Assembly (NCBI RefSeq): GCF_030129945.1
Contig: NZ_JARRAF010000013.1
Span: forward strand, 60,452-124,451
Length of the DNA: 64,000 nucleotides
Source of the DNA: Parachitinimonas caeni
GTDB lineage: Bacteria > Pseudomonadota > Gammaproteobacteria > Burkholderiales > Chitinimonadaceae
Direction of reading: 5' to 3'
How positions within the stretch are numbered: position 1 is the first letter of the stretch; the number at the start of each line of letters is the position of its first letter. A program made the position numbers and the translations under genes. The notes below the pieces were generated by a model, which made no database searches, was not told the origin of the DNA, and saw nothing but the letters and a program-made list of their open reading frames with translations. Below, one piece after another: positions 28,944 through 37,650 of this stretch.

Positions 28944-29400
28944 GGCGACCTCCTTGTAAAAATTGCTCAACATTGTCGGGCCGGAAGGCAGTGAGTGCTG
29001 CATTCGCCACCGGCTCGCCCTGGATGCAGATCGCGCATTCAAACTGGCTCAGGCCGTTGTCGGCCTGAAACTGCCTGTGTACTTCAATCTGCAGGGTTTC
29101 TCCGAGCAGAAAATGGGCGCGGTTGCACTCATAGCGCCGGGTGCCCAATAGAAATCCCACCTTGGGGGCTTCGCCCTGCTGTCGGCTCTGCCAGCCCGCC
29201 CACGCGGCGATGGCTTGAGCCATGTATTCAATTCCGACCCAGGCGCCGACTCCCGCACCATCAAAAAACAGGCTGTCCGGCCGTATGGTGACTTCGGCCA
29301 GCAAGCTAGCGTCATCGCCCTCCAGCGCGCGATCGAGCAGGCTCATTTTGCCGGCATGGGGGACGATGTCTGCAATCGGATAGCGAATGGCTCGACGCAT
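28936..29400 (-). CDS. Aryl-polyene hotdog dehydratase, ApeP-like
   Basis: A 154-residue hotdog-fold protein with DIVPHAGKMSLLDRALE at the start, the central helix GVGAWVGIEYMAQAIAAWAGWQS and VGFLLGTRRYECNRAHFLLGETLQIEVH. This matches the small dehydratase of aryl-polyene clusters, which works with the second hotdog protein (here fused to the acyl ligase) to remove water from the 3-hydroxyacyl-ACP. The start codon overlaps the stop of the ketosynthase upstream (single-base ATGA-type coupling). Confidence 0.82.
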   Translation of the reverse strand: MRRAIRYPIADIVPHAGKMSLLDRALEGDDASLLAEVTIRPDSLFFDGAGVGAWVGIEYMAQAIAAWAGWQSRQQGEAPKVGFLLGTRRYECNRAHFLLGETLQIEVHRQFQADNGLSQFECAICIQGEPVANAALTAFRPDNVEQFLQGGRHE

Positions 29401-30584
29401 CAAACTCTCCCCAGAATCAGGCTGGCGTTGCTGCCACCAAAGGCAAAGGAATTGCTTAAAGCGTAGTTCAGCGGGCGGCCGAGTGCTTTGCCGGCCGCTG
29501 CCACTTGCAGTGCCGGCAGCGCTGGATCGGCGATGCCGTCCCACCAGTGCGGGGGCAAGCGGCCTTCCGGGTTGTCGGTCAGCGCCAGCCAGCACAGCGC
29601 AGCTTCGAGCGCCCCGGCGCCGCCGAGAGTGTGACCGGTCAGTGGTTTGGTCGAACTGACCGGGGTAGTCGTACCAAACAGCTCGCGTACAGCCAGGCTC
29701 TCCATGGCATCGTTCTGTGGCGTAGCGGTGCCATGCAGGTTGATATAGTCAATGTCTGCTGCCTGTAGTCCAGCCCGTTGCAGGGCGGCGCGCATCGAGG
29801 CCAGGGCGCCACGACCGTCTGGGGCGGGAGCTGAGATGTGATGGGCATCCGATGATTCGCCCCAACCCGCCAGAACAACCGGCCCTGGTTCGCGGCTCAT
29901 CAGGAAGAGAGCGCCACCTTCGCCGATATTGATGCCGCACCGGTTCAGGCTCAGCGGGTTGCAGCGCTCGGCGCTGACCGAGTCGAGTGCCGCAAAGCCG
30001 GATACAGTGAAGGCGCACAGGGCGTCCATGCCGCCCGTGATCACGGCATCACAAACGCCGGCCTTTAGCAGGCGGGCGGCACTGGCCAGGGATTTGGCGC
30101 TGGAGGAGCAGGCGGTCGAGACAACAATGGCAGGCCCCGCCAGATCCAGCAGGGTGGTCAGGGCCTGTGCGGCCGAGCCCATCTCCTGTTGGCCGATGTG
30201 GAAGTCCGGGCCGAGGCTGCCGGTATGATGATGCCGTGCAATCGCTTGCTCGCCTTCGCCGATGCCAGAGGTACTGGTCCCAAGCACAACGCCGACACGG
30301 TGGGCACCATAGCGTGCAATGGCGGCATCGACTGCCGGGCGGATCTGTGCGAGTGCCGTCAGCAACAGGGCGTTGTTGCGGCTGCGCAAGGCGGGTGGCA
30401 GCACAGCCAGACTGGCCAGCGGCCGGTCGATGGCTCCCAGATGCAGCGTCCGGCCCGGCAGGACTTGGCTATTGGGCTGCACGCCTTGTGGTGCGTCGGC
30501 ATATAAGGCCTGTCGGCATTCGGCGATTCCTGCGCCCAGAGCACAGAGGATACCGAGTTCATTCAGATAAACGGGGCTATTCAT
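29400..30584 (-). CDS. Aryl-polyene beta-ketoacyl-ACP synthase, ApeO-like
   Basis: A 394-residue ketosynthase with catalytic Cys159 (VVSTACSSSAKSL), His284 (INLHGTATPQNDA) and His318 (KPLTGHTLGGAGALEAAL). In known aryl-polyene clusters this enzyme pairs with a truncated ketosynthase-like chain-length factor; such a partner is the first gene of this operon. It follows the lipoprotein gene by 5 bases and is coupled to the dehydratase downstream. Confidence 0.86.
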   Translation of the reverse strand: MNSPVYLNELGILCALGAGIAECRQALYADAPQGVQPNSQVLPGRTLHLGAIDRPLASLAVLPPALRSRNNALLLTALAQIRPAVDAAIARYGAHRVGVVLGTSTSGIGEGEQAIARHHHTGSLGPDFHIGQQEMGSAAQALTTLLDLAGPAIVVSTACSSSAKSLASAARLLKAGVCDAVITGGMDALCAFTVSGFAALDSVSAERCNPLSLNRCGINIGEGGALFLMSREPGPVVLAGWGESSDAHHISAPAPDGRGALASMRAALQRAGLQAADIDYINLHGTATPQNDAMESLAVRELFGTTTPVSSTKPLTGHTLGGAGALEAALCWLALTDNPEGRLPPHWWDGIADPALPALQVAAAGKALGRPLNYALSNSFAFGGSNASLILGRV

Positions 30585-30589
30585 GATGA

Positions 30590-31165
30590 TTACTGTCCCG
30601 TTTGCGGGGTCGAGTCGATAGTCAAACGGTAGCCTTCCAGCAGGTTGTCGAGCTCTGCCCGACCCGCCCAGCGAGGTTCGGCCTGGTAAGTGATAGTCAG
30701 CAATGGCCGACCCTCAAATTGCAAGCTGCGCTGCCGGGCTGCATCCACGACACGCCAACCGGCAGGTAGTGCGGCATTCAGGCTGGATGCCGGCCAGTAC
30801 ACGAGCTGTACGTCGCGCAAAATGGTTTCAGCTTCCACTTCTGCCGGGAGCAGCGGATGGCGCTGGCTTGTCAGGGCATTGCCATTCCAGCTCAGGGTGA
30901 GGATGCGTTGCCCTAGAGCGAAACCTGCCAATTGGACGGTTTCGGTATCAATTTCCAGCTGGGCATCCAGGCTGCGCGGCATCCCGCCACGAGGCAGGCG
31001 GGCCTGGTCGCTGACTTTTTCGAGCGTCAACCTCTGCGCCAGGCTGACGTTGCTGCCAAAAGCCGAAGGCGCCAGCTGTAGACGCGGCAGGGCTGGTTGC
31101 GCCTGCGGAACGTTGACGCAAGCGCTCAGGCATAGCAGCAGAAGCAGGGCGGTTACACGGCGCAC
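30590..31165 (-). CDS. DUF3261 lipoprotein
   Basis: A 191-residue protein with a lipobox (LLLLLCLSACVNV, acylation at Cys), then a beta-rich domain (LDAQLEIDTETVQLAGFALGQRILTLSWNGN, DVQLVYWPASSLNAALPAGW, LQFEGRPLLTITYQAEPRW) as in DUF3261. Such proteins are common members of aryl-polyene clusters and probably sit on the outer membrane with the LolA-like carrier and MMPL exporter to place the finished lipid. It overlaps the flavoprotein gene by 13 bases. Confidence 0.8.
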   Translation of the reverse strand: MRRVTALLLLLCLSACVNVPQAQPALPRLQLAPSAFGSNVSLAQRLTLEKVSDQARLPRGGMPRSLDAQLEIDTETVQLAGFALGQRILTLSWNGNALTSQRHPLLPAEVEAETILRDVQLVYWPASSLNAALPAGWRVVDAARQRSLQFEGRPLLTITYQAEPRWAGRAELDNLLEGYRLTIDSTPQTGQ

Positions 31166-32379
31166 AGTTGCTCCAGAGTCTTCAGGCGACGCGGATCGGC
31201 CACATAGGGATTCTGTGTGTCCCAGGCATAGCCGGCCAGGATGGCCGCAATCATGCGACGCACTTCCGGGGATTGATTCTTGTGGAAGATCACATCCTGA
31301 AAGCCACCGCTATACCAGCTCTCAACGAATGAGCGGAAAGCATCGACACCGCCCTTGAGTGGGTCGGCATAGTCTTTCTGCCAATCCACGGTTTCACCGT
31401 TGAACTCGCGTTCAATGGCTGCGGCAGCCAGACTGGCAGACTTGAAGGCGATGGTGACGCCGCTGGAGAACACCGGATCAAGAAATTCGCCGGCATTGCC
31501 AAGCAAGGCATAGCCTTTACCCCATAGGGATTTGACGTTCGCCGCGTAGCCAACCAGCCGGCGCGCAGGGGTATCCCACACCGCGTCTTTCAGCAGATTG
31601 GCAAGTGTCGGGGTTTCGCTGATGATGGCCTGCAGTCTTTCAGTTTCGCTGCCGCTATAGCGTTCCAGAAACTCGGTACGGGCTACAACACCTTGTGAAC
31701 AACGGCCATTCGAGAACGGGATGGTCCAGAACCAGACATCGACATGCTCGGGGTGGACGCTGACCAGAATCTTGTTACGGTCGAAGCTGCCCACGGGAAT
31801 ATTGTCCTGGATGTGGGTGAAGTAGGCACCGCGAACCGGAAAGGCCGATGGGGTTTCCAGATCCAGCAGCCGTGGCAGGATGCGGCCAAAGCCGCTGGCA
31901 TCCAGCAGGAAGCGAGCGGTGACCTGATAGGTTCCGCCATCGGGTGACACAACATTGACCAGAGGACGTTCGCCCTGCACATCCACCGCAACCACCTGAT
32001 GCTGAAAGCGGATTTCGGCCCCAGCCTTGATGGCGGCCTTGGCCAGGACGTGGTCGAAGTCGGCTCGTTGAACCTGATAGGTGGTACCCCAGCCCGGGCT
32101 GAATTTATCGCGGAAATCGAACGCAGTGGCTTTATCGCCTCGCTGAAAGGCTGCGCCATTTTTGTATTGAAAGCCCGCTTCAACCACATCTTGTAAAAAG
32201 CCGGCTGCTTCGATGTAGGCCATCGATTGCGGCAACAGGCTCTCGCCAATCGAGAAGCGCGGAAACTGTTCTTTTTCAATGACCAGCACTTGCCGGCCCT
32301 GCTTGCGAAGCAGGCCAGCAGCTACCGAACCCGAGGGGCCGGCACCGATGATGAGAATGTCGGCGTGTTCAATGCGCAT
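31153..32379 (-). CDS. FAD-dependent oxidoreductase with halogenase-type motif
   Basis: A 408-residue flavoprotein. The N-terminal FAD site is ADILIIGAGPSGSVAAGLLRKQG, and the second conserved block is FPRFSIGESLLPQSM. Around residue 195 is VWFWTIPFSNG, which fits WxWxIP, the motif that marks flavin-dependent halogenases. A third FAD motif (GYALLGNAGEFLDPVFSSGVTIA) is present. In some aryl-polyene pigments, such as xanthomonadins, the ring is halogenated, so halogenation or hydroxylation of the aryl head is plausible (inference). The catalytic lysine of tryptophan halogenases could not be assigned by eye, so a monooxygenase is an alternative. Confidence 0.8.
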   Translation of the reverse strand: MRIEHADILIIGAGPSGSVAAGLLRKQGRQVLVIEKEQFPRFSIGESLLPQSMAYIEAAGFLQDVVEAGFQYKNGAAFQRGDKATAFDFRDKFSPGWGTTYQVQRADFDHVLAKAAIKAGAEIRFQHQVVAVDVQGERPLVNVVSPDGGTYQVTARFLLDASGFGRILPRLLDLETPSAFPVRGAYFTHIQDNIPVGSFDRNKILVSVHPEHVDVWFWTIPFSNGRCSQGVVARTEFLERYSGSETERLQAIISETPTLANLLKDAVWDTPARRLVGYAANVKSLWGKGYALLGNAGEFLDPVFSSGVTIAFKSASLAAAAIEREFNGETVDWQKDYADPLKGGVDAFRSFVESWYSGGFQDVIFHKNQSPEVRRMIAAILAGYAWDTQNPYVADPRRLKTLEQLCAV

Positions 32380-32409
32380 TGCGTTCTCCTGACTTGAGGA
32401 CTTGGCACT

Positions 32410-32727
32410 TCAGTGAATGACCTGGCTGGCACGCAAAATGCCGACAATACCAACCAGAATCCAGAAACTGTTCAACAGGGTGTAGGCCGGGTCTTTGCGC
32501 AGGGCCGAGCACCAGGCCAGCATGGCGGCGTCGATGGTGTTGAAGATCCATACGAACATGAACGGGCTATTCGGGCCCATCCAGCTGACCAGACTGAAAC
32601 TGACGATGCGCATGATCACACCGATCATTTCAATGACGCGGATATTACGGAATATGAATTGATTGAGCTGACGCATGGTCACAACTAATAGATTTTGGGG
32701 GGGTGAGGCTGCCTGCAGTGGAGTCAT
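32410..32727 (-). CDS. Small membrane protein of the aryl-polyene operon
   Basis: A 105-residue protein with two or three apolar segments (IEMIGVIMRIVSFSLVSWMG, FMFVWIFNTIDAAMLAWC, LLNSFWILVGIVGILRA). The start at 32727 overlaps the stop of the MMPL gene as ATGA, like most joints here; an internal ATG at 32676 would give 88 residues. No family was recognised. Its position between exporter and flavoprotein suggests an accessory role in membrane steps. Confidence 0.65.
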   Translation of the reverse strand: MTPLQAASPPQNLLVVTMRQLNQFIFRNIRVIEMIGVIMRIVSFSLVSWMGPNSPFMFVWIFNTIDAAMLAWCSALRKDPAYTLLNSFWILVGIVGILRASQVIH

Positions 32728-35090
32728 GCGGCGTCCTTTCCTGTCGTCGAGGTGTTGGGCGGCATAAAGGCCGGGGTCAGTAGCCAGGCCAGACCAATGC
32801 CAAACAGCATGGTCAGGCCAAAGGCGCGCAGGGCCGGAGTGGCCGACAGCGCCAGCAGACCAAATGCCAGCAAGGTTGAGGCGGCTGCCAGGGTAATGGA
32901 TAAAAACGGGCGGATCGCTTCGCGTTGCGGCTGTTCCAGCAAGAAAATGCCGTAATCGACACCCATGCCCAAAATCAGCAACAGCGCCAGCACGTTGAAA
33001 AGCTGCAAAGGCTGTCCGGCGAGCGAGAGCAATGCCAGGGTCAGGACACTGGCAAGGGCGGTCGGCGCAAGAGCCCGCCAGGCACGTTTACCAAAACGAT
33101 AACTCAGGGCCATAAACACCAGCAGATAACTGATGGCAATGACCCAGGCCATCAGATGACGATAACGCGCCATGACGCTGGAGACTTCGCCGACTTTGTC
33201 CACCCAGTGGACCCCCTCAAGCTGAGCAGCTAGCGGGGCCAGTTTGGTCTGTTTCGTGGGGTGGTCCAGACCACGCAACACCAAGACACTGGCAAATCCC
33301 CCTTCCAGTGATCCCAACCATTGATGACGCAAGGGTTCGGACACGGGGGATGCCAGCCATTGGCGCGGGGTCAACGGGGCGGGTGTGTCTGCTACGGGTT
33401 GGGGCAGGTCTTCCCCAATCTGGCTGCGTATGTGCGACATGACGCCATTCGCGCCATAAACGACTTGCCGTATCAGTGCAGCGTCGGCTTCCTGTCGCGT
33501 TTCGGAGGGCAACCAGTCGGAAACGGCTTGATAGCCGCTGATCACACCTTGATTAACGAGCGGAATCAGCTTCGCTTTGAGCGCTTCTTCCCTTTGCAGC
33601 ACTTCCTGTTCGGTGCGGCCTTGTATCAGATAGAACTGTGCCATGCCCGGCAGATCCAGCAATTTGCCGACGCGCAGCTGTTGGGCGATCAGGTCGGGCG
33701 GTGAGTTCTGGAGCAGGCGGATATCGTCGTTGGCCTGCAAGCGCATTCCCCCGGCCAGCAGGATGCCCAGAATCACCAGCACTACCAGTCCGCTGTATGC
33801 GTTTGCCTGAAATGTGGGCCAGAGGGCGCGACGACTGCCCAGCCAGGTTGAAAGGCGGGTGTAGGCCATTTCCCCCTTATCGAGGTAGGGAAACCACCAG
33901 AGTACGGTGACGAATGCCGCCAGCAAGCCGCTGGCTGAGAACACTGCAATCTGCCTTAAGCCTGGGAAGGGGGTGAGTGCCAGCAGGGCGTAGCCGATAA
34001 CCGTTGTCAGCATCGCCAGCCCCATGACCGGCATCTGTTCGCGCAGCATGGCCCAGCGTTGCTCGGCGGGTCGTCCCAGCCGGCCACTGAAATAATTGGT
34101 GCCATAGTTTTCGGCGACACCCACCAAGCTGGCACCAAACACGAGCGTAATCAGGTGCAGGCCATCAAACAGCAGGCTGCATACGGAAATTGCAACCAGT
34201 AGGCCGACCCCGATCGACAAGGTTACCAGCAGGCGCGGCCGCAAGGCGCTGAAGGCGAACAGCGTGAGCACGACAATCCCGATCAACGAGCCGATGCCGA
34301 TGGTATGCACTTCACGCTCGGCCTGCCGGGCCGCCGCAGCGGCGTGCAGGGGGATGCCGACAGTGAGGACTTCGATGCCTGCCCCAGTGGCCAGTGCTGC
34401 AGTCCGGGCGTGATCAAGCTGTGGCAGCAGGGCCTGCTGCGCGGCTATCGAGAAGGCCGATCCTTGTTGTTCCAGCATCAGGACTGCGTAGTGTCGCCCT
34501 TCTGCTTGCAGGGCCAAACGACCGTTATTCAGGCGGACTTTGCTTTCGCCGGCTCTGGCGGTCAGCCAGCTGCCGAACAGATTCAGTGGGTCATCCTGCC
34601 ACTGGCCGAAGCGAGGCATGCCCATCGGCCGGTATAGCGCTTCAATGGCACGCTGTGCGAGTAGTGCGGGGGGCTGTTCGCGCAGGGCCTGTCTTTGCTC
34701 GCTGGTAAGCAGTTGCTGACGGTAAGGGGAGAAGAAGTTCAGCCATTGCTCGGAAGTGGCCTCACCAACCTGATAGCGCAGGCCTAGCGGCTGACCACTG
34801 GCGCGCAAGCTATTGGCGTAAGCATCCCCCGCTTTTTCTGCAGCCGGCCAATCATTGGCGCCTACCAGCACAACGATGCGCCGGGCGGCGGCATCCGCGA
34901 GGCGGCGTGTCGCATCCTGCACGGCAGGATTGCGCTCATCCTGCGGCAGCATCGCCAGCACATCGGTGTCGATCTTGATGTGCTGGCCCAACCATAGCCA
35001 CAAGTTGTGGCCGACGATGGCCAGTACCAGCAACAGCCAGAACAGGGCAAGGCGTCGGGCCAAGCGGGAGGGGTGGAGCCTTTCAATCAA
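32724..35090 (-). CDS. MMPL/RND-type exporter of the aryl-polyene operon
   Basis: A 788-residue inner-membrane transporter with the MMPL layout: one N-terminal helix (LALFWLLLVLAIVGHNLWLWL), a periplasmic domain, a block of five helices (SLIGIVVLTLFAFSAL onward), a second periplasmic domain, and a second block (ISYLLVFMALSYRFGKRAWRAL, GMGVDYGIFLLEQP). It would move the aryl-polyene lipid out of the inner membrane using the proton gradient. The LolA-like gene overlaps its start by 8 bases, which suggests handover to that carrier. Confidence 0.88.
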   Translation of the reverse strand: MIERLHPSRLARRLALFWLLLVLAIVGHNLWLWLGQHIKIDTDVLAMLPQDERNPAVQDATRRLADAAARRIVVLVGANDWPAAEKAGDAYANSLRASGQPLGLRYQVGEATSEQWLNFFSPYRQQLLTSEQRQALREQPPALLAQRAIEALYRPMGMPRFGQWQDDPLNLFGSWLTARAGESKVRLNNGRLALQAEGRHYAVLMLEQQGSAFSIAAQQALLPQLDHARTAALATGAGIEVLTVGIPLHAAAAARQAEREVHTIGIGSLIGIVVLTLFAFSALRPRLLVTLSIGVGLLVAISVCSLLFDGLHLITLVFGASLVGVAENYGTNYFSGRLGRPAEQRWAMLREQMPVMGLAMLTTVIGYALLALTPFPGLRQIAVFSASGLLAAFVTVLWWFPYLDKGEMAYTRLSTWLGSRRALWPTFQANAYSGLVVLVILGILLAGGMRLQANDDIRLLQNSPPDLIAQQLRVGKLLDLPGMAQFYLIQGRTEQEVLQREEALKAKLIPLVNQGVISGYQAVSDWLPSETRQEADAALIRQVVYGANGVMSHIRSQIGEDLPQPVADTPAPLTPRQWLASPVSEPLRHQWLGSLEGGFASVLVLRGLDHPTKQTKLAPLAAQLEGVHWVDKVGEVSSVMARYRHLMAWVIAISYLLVFMALSYRFGKRAWRALAPTALASVLTLALLSLAGQPLQLFNVLALLLILGMGVDYGIFLLEQPQREAIRPFLSITLAAASTLLAFGLLALSATPALRAFGLTMLFGIGLAWLLTPAFMPPNTSTTGKDAA

Positions 35091-35694
35091 ACCGGGTGGC
35101 CTCTTCGCGGCTTAGTTTGGCCGGTTCGCTGTTCTGGGCCGAGAAACGGATGCTGGTCTTGTCGCCATTGGTTTCGTCGATGTCGATGCGGCGCACATAC
35201 TGGTCGCCTGTCAGTTCTACTTTGCTCATCAGTTTGGCCAAAGCGGCCTGGCGTGAGGTCAGTACCAGTTTCCAGGTCTTGGCATTCGCTTCCCCTTCGA
35301 TCTTGAAGTGCTCGCCAAGCTTGCTGACATCGCCATTGAGCAGGGAGAACAGCAGGCCGTTGATCACACGGACGGATGGCTCTTTGCTGGCATTCAACTT
35401 GAAGGCGACGTCGTTGCCTTGGGTGGCGACGATTTCATCGCGTGTGAGTTTGAGTACGCTGGCGAAGGGTTCGCGTGTGCGCCAGACCACGCCACGCTCG
35501 TTCACCACCAGAAAATCACCGCGTGACAGCAAGGGTTTTTTGAAGCCGTTGACCTGCTTGCTTTGTTCAAATTCGCCGCGCAGCACTTCCGGCCGCAAGA
35601 GACGCTCTTTCACGCTACTGGCGATGTCGGCCGCCCAGGTGGAGGCGCTACCCACACTCAGCAGGCAGGCGAGAATCAGGGCTCTGTGCTTCAT
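35083..35694 (-). CDS. LolA-like outer-membrane carrier protein
   Basis: A 203-residue exported protein with a signal peptide (ALILACLLSVGSASTWAAD) and a LolA-like domain: LRPEVLRGEFEQSKQVNGFKKPLLSRGDFLVVNERGVVWRTREPF and the convex-face segment LVLTSRQAALAKLMSKVELTGDQYVRRIDIDETNGDKTSIRFS. LolA proteins ferry lipids or lipoproteins across the periplasm. It is coupled by overlapping start and stop to the thioesterase and the exporter. Confidence 0.85.
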   Translation of the reverse strand: MKHRALILACLLSVGSASTWAADIASSVKERLLRPEVLRGEFEQSKQVNGFKKPLLSRGDFLVVNERGVVWRTREPFASVLKLTRDEIVATQGNDVAFKLNASKEPSVRVINGLLFSLLNGDVSKLGEHFKIEGEANAKTWKLVLTSRQAALAKLMSKVELTGDQYVRRIDIDETNGDKTSIRFSAQNSEPAKLSREEATRFD

Positions 35695-36110
35695 GCCGCG
35701 TCCACTCCCAGCTTTTGCCAGAGCACGGGGGGGCAGACGTAGAGCATCTCGCGACTGGCAATTTCAACGGCTACCTGAATCGTGTAGGCCTTGTTCAATT
35801 TCTGACCCGTGGCGGCATCGGTGATCAGGTAGTCGATCTTCAGGCGGTTTTCCCATTCGGTGATTTCTGCACGAATTCGCAGCTTCTGGCCAAAACTGGC
35901 TGGGCGTACATACTTGAGCCGCATATCGACGATTGGCCACGCGTAGCCGGATTCGCGCATTTGCGGGTAGTCGTAATCAAACTTCGAGAGCAGGGCGCAG
36001 CGCGCCAGTTCGAGGTATTTCACGTAATGACCGTGCCAGACAATATCCATCGGGTCGAGATCATGAAAGGCTGGGCTCAGCTCGATTTCCGCAAAAAAAT
36101 CAGTCTTCAT
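35691..36110 (-). CDS. 4HBT-family acyl thioesterase of the aryl-polyene operon
   Basis: A 139-residue hotdog thioesterase. The active-site segment LDPMDIVWHGHYVKYLELAR, with the catalytic Asp in the DxxxxVxH pattern, is typical of 4-hydroxybenzoyl-CoA-like thioesterases, and YDYPQMRESGYAWPIVDMRLKYVRPASFGQKLRI follows. It could release the polyene acid from its ACP or edit stalled chains. The start overlaps the ammonia-lyase end by 11 bases and is preferred over a long upstream frame. Confidence 0.85.
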   Translation of the reverse strand: MKTDFFAEIELSPAFHDLDPMDIVWHGHYVKYLELARCALLSKFDYDYPQMRESGYAWPIVDMRLKYVRPASFGQKLRIRAEITEWENRLKIDYLITDAATGQKLNKAYTIQVAVEIASREMLYVCPPVLWQKLGVDAA

Positions 36111-37650
36111 ACAACCCCCATGCCTGGGTGCGAATGGCCACCAGCAAGGCTTGCAGATCCTGATCAAGCGCCCGGTCTTCCTGCACCAGCGCAATGCGAT
36201 CTTCCAGGTCGGCCTGCATGGCCGCCAGAGGTTCTGGCAACGGGCGGCCGTCGATATGGTGGCGCAGGGTGATGGCCTGACGGGCTGCAATCAGCATGGC
36301 GGCCAGGACTTGCTCGGAGAGCTCCAATACGCGCAGGCAGTCACGTGCGGCGATCGTCCCCATGCTGACCTTGTCCTGGTTGTGGCATTCGGTTGAACGG
36401 CTGAAAACCGATGCGGGCATGGTTTGTTTGAGGGCTTCGGCTGTCCAGGCGGATACGCTGATCTGCAAGGCTTTGAGGCCGTGGTTGATCGCGGCGCGCG
36501 GGCCAGAGGCGCCGGACAGATTGCTGGGCAGGCCGTGGTTGAATCGGGCATCCACCAGCAAGGCCAGTTGGCGATCAAGCAGGTCTGCCACATTGGCCAC
36601 TGCGTTTTTCAGACCATCCATTGCAAAGGCGATATGGCCGCCATAGAAATGTCCCCCATGCAGGACGCGTTCGCTATCCGGGTCGATGATGGGGTTGTCG
36701 TTGGCGCTATTCAGCTCGTTTTCGATCTGTGTGCGGAAGAAAGGCAGCGCGTCTTCCAGTACCCCAATGACATGAGGTGCGCAGCGCAGGGAATAACGGT
36801 CCTGCAATCTTTGTTCATTTCGACTGGGACGATCACTGGCGAGGTCATGGCGAATGCGGCGGGCAATGCGCTGCTGGCCGACATGAGGTTTGACCGCAAA
36901 CAGGGTTTCGTCGAAATGATGCGCGTTGCCGGCGCTGGCAAACACATTCAGGGCGGTCAGGCGTGTTGCCAGACGGCACAGGTAGTCGGCACGTTCCCAG
37001 GCGAGGCAGGCCAGGGCGGTCATTACTGCAGTGCCATTCATGATGGCCAAACCTTCCTTGGGTCGCAGCTGCAAGGGGGTAATGCCCAATTCTGCGAAGA
37101 CTTCCCCCGCATCGCGGCGCTGACCTTGATACATCACTTCCCGCTCACCGCAGAGCACAGCGGCGAGATAAGACAGTGGCGTCAGGTCACCACTTGCCCC
37201 AACCGAGCCCTCGGCCGGTATCAAGGGCAGGATGTCGTGTTGTAGCAGACGTTCGATTTGCTGTAGCAGGCCAACGCTTACGCCGGATACGCCCTGCGCC
37301 AGAGATGCCAGGCGGGTGGCAAGTACCGCTCGGGTTTCCTCTGCCGTCAACATGCGGCCGGCGCCACAGCCATGGTAGGTGTACAAATGGTGCGGGAGCT
37401 CTGCAACCAGAGCCGGGGGAATGGTGACGGTGCAGGAATCGCCGTAGCCGGTTGTGACGCCGTATACCACTCCGTCTTCCGCAAGCAGGCGGTCCAGAAA
37501 GTCGGCACCACGGCTGATGCGTGTTTGAAAGTCATCAGCCCTTGAGAGGTGGGCGACGGCAGACTTTCGGGCTAAGGCCGTGATGTCCTCAATGCGCAGT
37601 CGGCTGCCATCAAAAATAACGGTTTCAGGGTTTGGAGGCAGGTGTGGCAT
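36100..37650 (-). CDS. Aromatic amino-acid ammonia-lyase (HAL/PAL/TAL family)
   Basis: A 516-residue lyase of the MIO family. The Ala-Ser-Gly triplet that cyclises to the MIO electrophile is in GSVGASGDLTPLSYLAAVL (residues 152-154), and the catalytic Tyr is in VVYGVTTGYGD (Tyr63). In this setting it most likely deaminates tyrosine or phenylalanine to the hydroxycinnamate or cinnamate starter for the aryl head. Histidine as substrate is not excluded; no hutU-like gene is beside it, which argues against histidine catabolism. Confidence 0.85.
   Translation of the reverse strand: MPHLPPNPETVIFDGSRLRIEDITALARKSAVAHLSRADDFQTRISRGADFLDRLLAEDGVVYGVTTGYGDSCTVTIPPALVAELPHHLYTYHGCGAGRMLTAEETRAVLATRLASLAQGVSGVSVGLLQQIERLLQHDILPLIPAEGSVGASGDLTPLSYLAAVLCGEREVMYQGQRRDAGEVFAELGITPLQLRPKEGLAIMNGTAVMTALACLAWERADYLCRLATRLTALNVFASAGNAHHFDETLFAVKPHVGQQRIARRIRHDLASDRPSRNEQRLQDRYSLRCAPHVIGVLEDALPFFRTQIENELNSANDNPIIDPDSERVLHGGHFYGGHIAFAMDGLKNAVANVADLLDRQLALLVDARFNHGLPSNLSGASGPRAAINHGLKALQISVSAWTAEALKQTMPASVFSRSTECHNQDKVSMGTIAARDCLRVLELSEQVLAAMLIAARQAITLRHHIDGRPLPEPLAAMQADLEDRIALVQEDRALDQDLQALLVAIRTQAWGLYED

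Noticed and set aside
30690..31358. A 222-codon plus-strand frame opposite the DUF3261 lipoprotein and flavoprotein
   Set aside because: Arg/Ser-rich composition without motifs, antisense to two supported genes.
36424..37245. A 273-codon open frame on the plus strand across the ammonia-lyase gene
   Set aside because: It lies wholly antisense to a strongly conserved ammonia-lyase with its MIO motif; the translated sequence has no domain features, so it is a shadow frame.
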